Source: a virus
DNA length: 20,958 nt
Reading direction: 5' to 3' (one strand)
IMG/VR virus record: IMGVR_UViG_3300042518_000540
Coordinates: 1-20,958 of that record
In this document: positions 7,082-16,300 of the stretch, piece by piece
Position numbering within the stretch: position 1 is the first letter of the stretch
Layout of the letters: each line of letters opens with the position of its first letter
The notes under the pieces: generated by a model
The model's database searches: none
Seen by the model: the letters and a program-made list of their open reading frames with translations, nothing else
Told to the model about the DNA's origin: nothing
Position numbers and translations under genes: made by a program

Positions 7082-10000
7082 ACTACTATTTCAATTATAC
7101 CGTCACCGCCAGCAAAGTTATGTAATGCTTTACCTAAGATTGTGCCGGCACGCGCCATGTTGTTAGCAACAGCGTGACCATTAGGACCTGTTACCATCAA
7201 GTCACCCTTAGCGATCGGGCCGTGTACTTTGACCGGAACACGTCCTGTCAATGCTACGTCAACTACATGCTCACCTTGACATCCTGCGTTCATGATATAA
7301 GCTGCGTTATGAGATACAACACCTGCCACTTTATGTGAGTCAAACTCATTTGACATTGTAACTTCGTGGTCGCCGCCAAATAGTAATACTGTGCCTACTT
7401 CGTAGTGAGCATCAGCTACATATTTTTCTGCCAAGTCAGCGTATGTTGCTTGTAGTCTTGAACCAGCAGTTAATGTCCAGTTACCTGTCAAACTACCTGC
7501 TGTTGAGTTAGCACCTGTTGTAATCACGTTACCTAAGAAATCAGCTCCAGCACCACCGATTATACCTGTACAAGTCACATTACCTGCACTTATGTTGCCT
7601 GTTACTGCCAAACTAGTTAATGTACCAACTGATGTGATATTTGGCTGTGCCGCAGTAGTTACAGTGCCTGCTGTAGTTGCCGCACCAGTCAATGCACCAA
7701 CGAATGAAGTTGATGTTACGCTTGACAATCCTGCAACAGTTGTTACAGTGCTTCCTAATGTAAGTGCAGTGCTTCCTAAAGTTACACTTGCGTTTGCTAA
7801 TCTTGCTTGAGCAAGAGTACCACTTGAGACATTGCTTGCATTTAGTGTTGTCAAGTTAGCACCGCTACCTTCAAATAGTGTAGCACTTACAAGAGCGACA
7901 CCATTGATGTTTGAGCCAGTGCCTGACATTGTGATGTCAGCATTTGCCGCTAATGTTAATCCGGTCAATGTACCCACTGATGTAATATTTGGCTGAGCCG
8001 CAGTCGTAACAGTACCGGCTGTAGTTGCCGCACCACTTAATGCACCAGTGAATGTTGTAGCACTTACGTTGCCTGCACTAATATTACCAGTGACTGCTAA
8101 ACTAGTTAATGTGCCTACTGAAGTGATGTTAGGTTGAGCCGCAGTTGTTACAGTACCTGCTGTAGTTGCCGCACCAGTCAATGCACCAACGAATGTTGTT
8201 GAAGTTACACTAGTTAAACCTGCTACTGTAGTAACAGTGCTTCCTAATGTAAGTGCAGTGCTTCCTAAAGTTACACTTGCGTTTGCTAATCTTGCTTGTG
8301 CTAATGTACCAGTTGAAATATTACTTGCGTTCAATGCAGTTAGAGCAGAACCATTACCAGTAAACACACCAGTGTTTGCTGTGATATTTGCAGCCGTTAT
8401 AGTGCCGCTTACGCCCAATGATGTTAAAGTACCAACACTAGTGATCTGTGACTGGCTTGCGTTTACGCTAAATGTTAGATTAGAAAGAGTTAAGCCGGTG
8501 CCTGCAAGATAAACTTGTGAACTACTGAACTGAGCGAATGTAATATTAGAAGTGCCAAATGTGATTGTTCCAGTAGGAGCATCAAGAACATATGCGCTAC
8601 CTTTATTGACACTACCGCCGCTTACAAAGAAGTAATTATTGAGACTCAATTCTCCGGCACCAGGACCGTATGAATCAGCATCAGTTGCACGGGTGATAAC
8701 TGTCGTGCTTGTGTAAGTATAGACACCGTTATGCGCGGCGTTTGCTTCGTTCTTGACTAATATACGAGTACCAAGTGTTTGAACGTTTGCTGTATCGATC
8801 AAATTGAATGTACCAGTAGTTGTCAATGTTGCACCAACACCTGCTGTACCGTTGTTATAAGTGATTGTTCCGCCAGTAGCACTAGCCAATGTACCAGTTG
8901 TGGCTGCTGTTACACCTTCGTGGTATACAAGAGCAGTACTTGCTAAATCATCAACATATTGCTTAGTTGCCGCGTCAGTACTTGCTACCGGAGTTGCAAG
9001 GTTAATAATATTGTTGCTGGTCATATCTAGATTACCAGCAATACTGCTTACACCTGTACCAGTTACACTTAGTACACCTGTAGTTGTTAAGTTACCGGCT
9101 GCTACGTTAGCAGTTACAGACAATGATGACAATGTACCAACACTAGTAATATTTGGTTGTGCGGCTGTAGTCAACGTGCCAGTCAATAAACTTGCACCTA
9201 TCGTGCCGCTGTTTGCGTATACATTACCAAATGTACCATTACCTGTTACTGCTACAGATGTTAGAGTGCCTAATGATGTAATATTTGGCTGTGCTGCATC
9301 ATTGACAGTATTTGCTACGTTGCTTGTTGCAGCACGTAAATTTGCTACTACTGTGGTTGATGTAACTACTAATGGAGCAGTGCCGGTTGATACGTTTGAT
9401 ATTAACTGTGGGGCAGTTACGTTAGCACTTGCTAGTACTTGAGCAGTACCAAGATTGCCAACATTAGCATTACCTGTCGCATTTAATGTTCCTGCTACAT
9501 TTACGCCTGTGCTTGTGATTACTAATTCATTTGGCGTACCAGTCGCAGAAATGTTTATATTGCCGTTAGCAGTAATACTAATATTACTATTACCGTTCTG
9601 TAACAATCCGCTATTGATCGTAGTGATATTACCGGTAGTGATTATGGCAGTTGCCGCGCCGATATTACCTACGTTTGCATTGCCTGTAGCATTCAAAGTA
9701 CCTGTAATATTTGCACCAGTAGTTGTTACCACTAATACATTGGCAGTGCCGCCTACATCAAAATTGATGTTACCGTTTGCTGCAGGAATTGATATATCTG
9801 AATTTCCGTTGGCTAGATTGCCTACAAAATTTGCTGCTGTAACATTGCCTGTCACTGCTAGGCTGACTAATGTACCAACTGAAGTTATATTTGGTTGTGC
9901 AGCAGTATATACGGTGCCTGCTACTAATGCGTTTGCTACTTGACCAGTGACGTTACCACCTGCAATCGCGCTTAAACCACTGCCGTTACCAGTAAACACG

Positions 10001-12624
10001 CCTGTGTTTGCTGTGATATTAACAGCATCAATGTTGCCGTTTACACCAAGACCAGTCAATGTGCCTACTGATGTGATGTTTGGCTGTGCTGCTGTATAGA
10101 CAGTACCTGCGACAAGGGCATTTGCTACTTGACCAGTGACGTTACCACCGGTTATTGAACTTAGTGCTGAACCATTACCGCTTACATTTGTGAATGCACC
10201 GCTTGTTGCACTAACATTACCTGCACTTACGTTACCTGTAACTGTTAATGATGACAATGTGCCTACACTAGTAATATTTGGTTGAGCCGCAGTTGTTAGT
10301 GTACCACCTAATGTAGTACCGCTGATGCCAGTTGCGCTGACATTGCCTGCACTTACGTTACCTGTAACTGCTAAACTTGTTAGTGTACCGACTGAAGTGA
10401 TGTTAGGCTGTGCGGCTGTTGCTAATGTGCCTGTCAATAACGTACCGCTTAGATTACCTGCGCTGACATTACCTGTTACAGTAAGTGCTGATAGTGTACC
10501 GACTGAAGTGATATTAGGTTGTGCCGCTGTTGTCAATGTACCGGTTAATAGACTTGCTCCAACTGTACCGCTGTTCGCATAGACATTACCTGCTGTTGCA
10601 TTACCTGTTACTGCTAGGCTTGATAATGTGCCAACACTTGTGATATTTGGTTGTGCGTTTGTATAAACTGTTCCAGCAACTAATGCGTTGCCTACTTGAC
10701 CAGTTACATTAGCGCCGCCTAGTGCTGATAAACCACTACCATTACCTGTAAATACGCCAGTATTTGCTGTGATATTGACAGCAGCAATGTTGCCATTTAC
10801 ACCAAGACCAGTCAATGTGCCTACTGATGTGATGTTTGGCTGTGCTGCTGTGACTACTGTACCGGCAGTTGTAGCGTTACCGCTAAGATTTGCTGTTACG
10901 ATATTTGCGCTAAAGCTACCGTCTGCGTTACGAACAACTACAGTATTTGCTGTGGCTGCTGTTGCTGTGTCATAGCCATCCAATAAATCTGCGTTTAAAT
11001 TTGTTACCTTAGTAGTTGATGCCACAGTCAATGGAGCAGTACCAGTTGCTACGTTTGATTCTAATGTTGAAGCAACTACTTTGCCTGCTGTATTAACATT
11101 ACCTGCGCTTGCATTACCACTTACAGCAAGTGATGATAACGTGCCTAGGCTAGTAATGTTTGGTTGTGCTGCTGTATAAACTGTGCCGGCTACTAATGCA
11201 TTTGCTACTTGACCACTAATATTACCTGAAGGAATATTTGTCAATCCTGCTGCATTACCGAAATATACGCCGGCGCGCAAGTTACCATATGTTGAGAAAG
11301 TAACTACTTCGTTTGTTATGCTTGCTTGACTTGCTAGACCGAACTCTGCGTTGCTGACATCCCAGCCCATAAACGCAATTTGTGCCTGACTGTCATAATA
11401 ATTTAGAGCAGAACCTACGTCTTTACCGCTGTTACTTGTTGGTGCTGCACCGTTTGGTCCTGTTTGTAACTGAATGATTGGATCTTCTACAGAGAATGTT
11501 TCCACGTTTACATAGACAAGATTGCCATCTACTGTTAAGTTACCTGTGATGATTGCGTTACCACTTACTGATAGATTACCGCCTGTAGATAAATTGCCTG
11601 CGCTTGCATTTCCAGTTACAGTAAGTGAACTTAATGTACCTACTGATGTTATATTTGGTTGTGCATTAGTTGTCAATGTGCCAGTTAGTAAACTTGCACC
11701 GATTGTGCCACTATTTGCATATACATTACCACCGGTAATATTACCTGTAACTGCTACAGCAGTTAATGTACCTAATGATGTAATATTTGGCTGTGCTGCG
11801 TCTGCTACAGTATTTGCCACATTGCTAGTGGCTGCACGTAAATTAGCAACTACAGTTGTTGAAGTAACAACTAAAGGTGCTGTCCCTGTTGAAACATTTG
11901 AAATAAGTTGTGGTGCAGTTACGTTAGCACTTGCTAGTACTTGTGCAGTACCAAGATTACCAACATTAGCATTACCAGTTACAGTTAAACCTGTTAGAGA
12001 ACCAACACTAGTGATATTTGGTTGGGCAGCAGTATAAACTGTACCGGCAACTAATGCATTAGCAACTTGACCAGTGATGTTGCCTGCTGTAACATTACTA
12101 ATGTTTCCACCTTCACCTTTGAGTGTTTGCGCGCCTATAGTACCAGTATTTGCCCATACATTACCTGATGTAATATGTGTTGTGGCGTTAAGATTATTGG
12201 CATCTAGATTTGCACTAACTGTAACTAAATTACTTGACTTGTTGAAAGTGAATGCTGCTGAACCACCGAATGATTCATCATCATTGAATTGAATTTGAGT
12301 GTTGCTACCACCTGGGTCACTTAGATCCCAAGGTACGCCGTTTGAATATAGTAGGTTATCTGTTTTGACGTTGCCTGCTGCGATATTACCGCTTACTGTT
12401 AGAATGTTATTGTTGAAATCGTATGTGAATGCTGCTTCACCTGTTAAAGCAGTACCATTTATAAAGACTACTTGTGCGTTAGATGCGGCTACTGTTGGAA
12501 AATTTTCAACATTTCCATCACTAGTTTTGACACTCAACGTGTCACTGTCATCTAAGAAAATAGTACCTTTACCGGCTGGGGGTGTTGGTACTGTGTTCGC
12601 TGCGTTCTGTTTTAAAATTAGCAT
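7069..12624 (-). CDS. Giant repeat-rich tail fibre protein (1851 residues)
   Basis: This is a probable receptor-binding or side fibre. The N-terminus (MLILKQNAANTVPTPPAGKG, then a DDSDTLSVKTSDG segment) looks like an attachment region. The body is low-complexity Asn/Thr/Gly/Ala/Val/Ser sequence with at least 16 copies of AQPNITS(V/L)GTL plus one decayed copy, separated by TGNVSAGNV-type strands. This suggests a long trimeric beta-fibre. Embedded domains are NLVYVNVETFSVEDPI...GNLRAG (about 365-453), two NVGNLGTAQVLASANVTAPQ blocks, a LNADLLDGYD block, and DAATKQYVDD...FAQFSSSQ (about 1213-1373). The last 130 residues (YADLAEKYVADA, VAGVVS, GRVPVKVHGPIAKGDLMV) are a distinct globular end. They resemble Peptidase_G2-type intramolecular chaperone domains, but this is uncertain. 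AGGAG lies nine bases before ATG. Confidence 0.9.
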   Translation of the reverse strand: MLILKQNAANTVPTPPAGKGTIFLDDSDTLSVKTSDGNVENFPTVAASNAQVVFINGTALTGEAAFTYDFNNNILTVSGNIAAGNVKTDNLLYSNGVPWDLSDPGGSNTQIQFNDDESFGGSAAFTFNKSSNLVTVSANLDANNLNATTHITSGNVWANTGTIGAQTLKGEGGNISNVTAGNITGQVANALVAGTVYTAAQPNITSVGSLTGLTVTGNANVGNLGTAQVLASANVTAPQLISNVSTGTAPLVVTSTTVVANLRAATSNVANTVADAAQPNITSLGTLTAVAVTGNITGGNVYANSGTIGASLLTGTLTTNAQPNITSVGTLSSLTVTGNASAGNLSTGGNLSVSGNAIITGNLTVDGNLVYVNVETFSVEDPIIQLQTGPNGAAPTSNSGKDVGSALNYYDSQAQIAFMGWDVSNAEFGLASQASITNEVVTFSTYGNLRAGVYFGNAAGLTNIPSGNISGQVANALVAGTVYTAAQPNITSLGTLSSLAVSGNASAGNVNTAGKVVASTLESNVATGTAPLTVASTTKVTNLNADLLDGYDTATAATANTVVVRNADGSFSANIVTANLSGNATTAGTVVTAAQPNITSVGTLTGLGVNGNIAAVNITANTGVFTGNGSGLSALGGANVTGQVGNALVAGTVYTNAQPNITSVGTLSSLAVTGNATAGNVYANSGTVGASLLTGTLTTAAQPNITSVGTLSALTVTGNVSAGNLSGTLLTGTLATAAQPNITSVGTLTSLAVTGNVSAGNVSATGISGTTLGGTLTTAAQPNITSVGTLSSLTVTGNVSAGNVSATSGAFTNVSGNGSALSSITGGNVTGQVANALVAGTVYTAAQPNITSVGTLTGLGVNGNIDAVNITANTGVFTGNGSGLSAIAGGNVTGQVANALVAGTVYTAAQPNITSVGTLVSLAVTGNVTAANFVGNLANGNSDISIPAANGNINFDVGGTANVLVVTTTGANITGTLNATGNANVGNIGAATAIITTGNITTINSGLLQNGNSNISITANGNINISATGTPNELVITSTGVNVAGTLNATGNANVGNLGTAQVLASANVTAPQLISNVSTGTAPLVVTSTTVVANLRAATSNVANTVNDAAQPNITSLGTLTSVAVTGNGTFGNVYANSGTIGASLLTGTLTTAAQPNITSVGTLSSLSVTANVAAGNLTTTGVLSVTGTGVSSIAGNLDMTSNNIINLATPVASTDAATKQYVDDLASTALVYHEGVTAATTGTLASATGGTITYNNGTAGVGATLTTTGTFNLIDTANVQTLGTRILVKNEANAAHNGVYTYTSTTVITRATDADSYGPGAGELSLNNYFFVSGGSVNKGSAYVLDAPTGTITFGTSNITFAQFSSSQVYLAGTGLTLSNLTFSVNASQSQITSVGTLTSLGVSGTITAANITANTGVFTGNGSALTALNASNISTGTLAQARLANASVTLGSTALTLGSTVTTVAGLTSVTSTTFVGALTGAATTAGTVTTAAQPNITSVGTLTSLAVTGNISAGNVSATTFTGALSGAATTAGTVTTAAQPNITSVGTLTGLTLAANADITMSGTGSNINGVALVSATLFEGSGANLTTLNASNVSSGTLAQARLANASVTLGSTALTLGSTVTTVAGLSSVTSTSFVGALTGAATTAGTVTTAAQPNITSVGTLTSLAVTGNISAGNVTCTGIIGGAGADFLGNVITTGANSTAGSLTGNWTLTAGSRLQATYADLAEKYVADAHYEVGTVLLFGGDHEVTMSNEFDSHKVAGVVSHNAAYIMNAGCQGEHVVDVALTGRVPVKVHGPIAKGDLMVTGPNGHAVANNMARAGTILGKALHNFAGGDGIIEIVVGRV
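7745..7809. repeat. 65-base perfect direct repeat, copy 1 (partner 8234-8298)
   Basis: This block is identical to 8234-8298, 489 bases (163 codons) away and in frame, inside the giant fibre gene. It encodes QARLANASVTLGSTALTLGS plus flanking residues. The protein similarity extends further on both sides (AGTVTTAAQPNITS), but with changed third codon positions, so this core was copied recently. Confidence 0.9.
8234..8298. repeat. 65-base perfect direct repeat, copy 2 (partner 7745-7809)
   Basis: This is the second exact copy of the 65-base block. It contains an internal short repeat (GTGCTTCCTAA twice, encoding LGSTALTLGST on the minus strand). Confidence 0.9.
9413..9441. repeat. 29-base exact direct repeat (partner 11915-11943)
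   Basis: Two copies lie 2502 bases (834 codons) apart inside the giant fibre gene, in the block encoding VLASANVTA. The surrounding module (NVGNLGTAQ to NVANTV) is the same at protein level. A closely similar third version occurs in the 1190-residue fibre near 14472. Confidence 0.85.
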
Positions 12625-12669
12625 TTGTCAAATCTCCTACTATAATAGACACTCTCTACTATATTGTTG

Positions 12670-12677
12670 TATTTATC
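12670..12677 (-). promoter_or_regulatory. Possible T4-like late promoter upstream of giant fibre
   Basis: On the minus strand the 64-base gap before the giant fibre holds GATAAATA, one base different from the T4 late promoter core TATAAATA. It is about 45 bases before the ATG. AT-rich phage DNA gives such matches by chance, so this is tentative. The same gap contains two copies of TATAGTAG (minus strand; 12637-12644 and 12657-12664) and the AGGAG ribosome binding site. Confidence 0.3.
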
Positions 12678-12688
12678 TCAATTCATTG

Positions 12689-13306
12689 TTATCTACTTGT
12701 GATCGCAGCATTATCGCCTACATAAGACCAGCGACTATTTGTTGCGTCCCAAAAAACTAATTGTCCTATAGGACTACTATCATTTAGTACTGCTAGTTGT
12801 CCTAATACTCCTGTAATAGCTCCCAATTCTGCTTTACTATACGCAGGAAATCTAAAAAATGCTCCCACACTAATACTTCCTGGAACATTCATATTTCCTG
12901 ATGTTTTATTAAAGGTAAATCCGTTATTTCCTGCCGGATTACCTTGATCATTAAAACTTATTTGAGCGTTGCTGCCCGGTGCGCCTTGCCCGCTGACATC
13001 AACAAGTACGCCGTCAATTTCTAAATTACCATTAATGGTTAGCGGAGTACCAAATAAGCCTTGGTAATTTGATCTAATAGTAAGTGTATTGCCTTCGTCT
13101 ACCACTATTGGCATGGGGTCAGCTGGTACCGAGGCTGAGGCATCAGCCCAACTTAAGGTACCATTACCGTTGGTGCTAAGGAAATAGCCACTATTTCCGC
13201 CGGATATATGTAGGTTGCTGACATTGCCTAATGTTACATTGGCGTCACTGACAAGAATATTGCCGGTCGTCAGACCTTGTTTAACGTTAAAATACTTAGT
13301 AGTCAC
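12689..13306 (-). CDS. Short tail-fibre paralogue
   Basis: This is a 205-residue fibre-like protein starting at GTG (MTTKYFNVKQGLTTGN). Residues about 25-135 parallel the N-terminal part of the 732-residue fibre two genes upstream in three ordered blocks: NVSNLHISGGNSGYFLST against NVGNITILGGNTGQFLST, INGNLEIDGVLVDV against IDGDLTVDGILVEI, and NNGFTFNKTSGNMNVPGSI against a similar block. The last 55 residues differ: YSKAELGAITGVLGQLAVLNDS followed by FWDATNSRWSYVGDNAA, a terminal module I associate with phage fibres and baseplate-linked proteins. It has no AQPNITS repeats, so it may be an adaptor or a short fibre rather than a broken gene; the frame is intact. The GTG start has only a weak GGA upstream, so expression may be lower than for its neighbours. 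Confidence 0.85.
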   Translation of the reverse strand: MTTKYFNVKQGLTTGNILVSDANVTLGNVSNLHISGGNSGYFLSTNGNGTLSWADASASVPADPMPIVVDEGNTLTIRSNYQGLFGTPLTINGNLEIDGVLVDVSGQGAPGSNAQISFNDQGNPAGNNGFTFNKTSGNMNVPGSISVGAFFRFPAYSKAELGAITGVLGQLAVLNDSSPIGQLVFWDATNSRWSYVGDNAAITSR

Positions 13307-13358
13307 AGTTCCATATATCCCTGTTATACTAAACCAGATTTTTTAGCCTAGTCTAATA

Positions 13359-16300
13359 TTATGTTTTTATATAACTACTTACAAGGTTCACATAGCAATT
13401 ATCGCTACCTGAAGCCGCATAAACAGTTACGTTTCCACTTACTCCATCAATATTTGCTGATAGTTCAATTAAGTCTGCACTTACATTAGAACATACTGAA
13501 CCATAAATTGTAATATAAGCAGTTGTACCGTCATGTACAAGTAGAGTTTCAACTGACTGATATCCGTCGTCTCCGCTTGCGCTAATTACATACTTAGCAG
13601 TTCTCCAATCTGTCGGTGCAAATTGATCTATCACTGTTGCTGATGCGCCTACTGCAACGTTTGCACGATTGCTTGTGATACCAACTTGTACCTTGACGTT
13701 TCCACCAACAACTGCATTACCTGAAGTTGTTAGACTTGTTAGGGTACCAACACTTGTTACGTTTGGCTGTGCTGCTGTTGTCAATGTACCTGTTAGCAAG
13801 TTTGCACTGACAAGATTTGCACCGCTTAGTGTTGCTTCTGCACCACTCATTGATATATTGCCGTTTGCAGCAATAGTCAAGCTAGTCAAACTACCAACGC
13901 TTGTGACGTTTGGTTGACTTGCAGTTGTCAATGTACCAGTCAATAAATTTGCGCCAACTGTACCGCTGTTTGCAAAGATATTGCCACCAGTAATTGTACC
14001 ACTTACTGCCAATGATGATAATGTACCAACACTAGTAATGTTTGGTTGTGCAGCAGTTGTTAGAGTGCCACCTAATGTTGTACCACTTATATCAGTTGCA
14101 GTGATATTACCTGCTGATAGATTAGCAGTTACGTTAGCGTAACCATTGATGTTTGCACCAGTGCCTGTAAACACAGCAACTGCACTATTACCTGCTACGC
14201 TGATTGTTACGTTACCGTTTGCTGCTACTGAAACATTACTGTTGCCATTAGCGATCAATGATGTGTCAATGCCTGTCAAGAATGCGCCATTACCGATAAA
14301 GTAATTTGCACTCAAGTTACCGTCACTATTACGTAATGCGATAGTATTTGCTGTATTTGAAGTTGAACTATCAAAACCATCAAGTAAATCAGCGTTCAAG
14401 TTAGCAACTTTAGTTGTTGAACTTACTAGTAACGGTGCTGTACCTGTTGATATATTTGATATGAACTGTGGTGCAGTTACATTAGCACTTGCTAATACTT
14501 GTGCAGTACCAAGATTACCGACGTTCGCATTACCAGTTACACTTAGTGCGCCACCTGTTGTCAAGTTACCGGCAGCAACGTTTGCTGTTACAGTTAGTGA
14601 TGACAATGTGCCAACTGATGTAATATTTGGTTGTGCTGCTGTTGTTAATGTACCTGCAACAAAGTTAGCAGTTACAAGATTACCACCGTCAACATTTGCT
14701 GCTGCTAGATTACCAGTAACAGTTAGTGATGATAGATTACCAACACTAGTGATGTTTGGTTGAGCAGCAGTTGTCAATGTACCTGCAACAAAGTTTGCAG
14801 TCAACAAATTGCCTGCATTGATGTTGCCTGCACTTGCATTACCACTTACATCAAGTGATGATAATGTGCCAACACTTGTGATATTTGGTTGTGCTGCTGT
14901 AGTCAATGTACCTGCAACAAAATTTGCTGTCAATAAGTTGCCAGCATTGACATTACCTGCACCAATATTGCCGCTTACAGTCAATGAACCAAGTGTACCA
15001 ACACTTGTCAAACTTGAATTTACAATGTTTGCATTTAGTGTTGTGCCACTTAGGTTAGCAGCATTAGCAGTGATCGCAGTGTTTGCTGCTGCTGTCAATT
15101 GACCTTGAGCATTTACAGTAAATGTAGCAACATAGTCGCCATTACCATATGCGCCCGCTGTCACAGCAGTATTGCTTATGCTGAACTCTGTACCATTTAG
15201 TGTTAGACCAGTGCCTGCTGTATATGTACCAGCACCTGAGAATTGTACCCAGTTTACATTAGTTGTACCTACAGTTGTTACTGGATCAGTCATTACCCAA
15301 CCAGTATCGTTATATAATGTACCTTGTTGTATGAATGTGAAGTCACCGCCACCCATCTCAGTTGGCGTGTCAAAATCAGTTGCTCTTGTTAGAACAGTGC
15401 TGCTTGTATATGTGTAGATACCATTATGTGCGGCATTTGCTTCGTTCTTGACAAGAATTCTTGTGCCAACTGTAGCAATGTTTACACCATCAATAGTTGC
15501 GTATGTGCCTGTAGTTGTCAATGTTGCGCCAACACCGCTACTACCGTTATTATATGTGACAGTACCGCTTGATATTGTTGCTAATGTGTTTGGTGTTGCT
15601 GCTGCGCAAGGTGCATGTATGTGCAAGCCTTCAACTGCCGCGTCAACATAACCTTTAGTTGCTGCGTCAGTGCTTGCTACTGGTGTAGCAACGTTTGATA
15701 TTATTTTGCTCCATACATCAACTGTACCAGTGCCGCTTGGTTTTAGTTCAATGTCTTGGTTACTTCCAGCAGCAGCGATTGTTACGCCTGATGTTCTACC
15801 AACAATCAAATCTGTTACAACGTTTGCGCTTGTTAGAATGTTACCAGTTACTTCAAGTGCTGATAGATTACCTAAACTTGTGATGTTTGGTTGTGCTGCT
15901 GTTGTTAGTGTACCTGCAATATAGTTTGCAGTGACTAAGTTACCACCATTTACATTGCCTGCACCAACGTTGCCAGTTACATCAAGTGAACTTAGTGTGC
16001 CTACTGATGTTATATTTGGCTGTGCTGCTGTAGTCAATGTACCTGCAACAAAGTTTGCTGTCAATAAGTTGCCAGCATTGACATTACCGCCTAAAATGTT
16101 GCCAACTACTGCTAAGTTTTGTGATACGTTTACATAGTTTGCTGTTGCAAGATTACCAAGAGCAGCATTCTGTGAACTAATGTTACCACCAACTGTTAGA
16201 ACATTTGATGTCTTGTTGAAAGTGAATGCATTGCTGCCGCCTAAGATGCCACCGTCGTTGAATTGAACGTCAGTATTTGCACCTTGTGCTGCGATATTAC

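Larger units (their letters stand above)
7590..12050. repeat. AQPNITSVGTL coding repeat array in giant fibre
   Basis: At least 16 copies of a unit encoding AQPNITS(V/L)GTL followed by a TGNVSAGN-type strand recur at irregular spacing, plus one decayed copy (SQSQITSVGTL near 8440). Synonymous bases vary widely between copies, so the array is old and kept by selection on the protein, with a few recent copies. Confidence 0.88.

Noticed and set aside
8861-9442. Long plus-strand open frame (193 codons) opposite the giant fibre, with recurring VPTxVIFGCAAV segments; similar ones at 11522-12037, 9455-9943 and 12299-12760
   Set aside because: These are the antisense reading of the AQPNITSVGTL coding repeats. 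The repeat happens to lack stops in that frame; there are no independent ribosome binding sites, and the fibre frame explains the sequence.
13307-13358. Possible terminator in the gap between the 1190- and 205-residue fibre genes
   Set aside because: The best stem I can form is about 5 A/T-rich base pairs with a large loop, too weak to call.
13362-13680. Variable fibre ends as a target of a diversity-generating retroelement
   Set aside because: No reverse transcriptase, template repeat or adenine-biased variable region is visible in the window.
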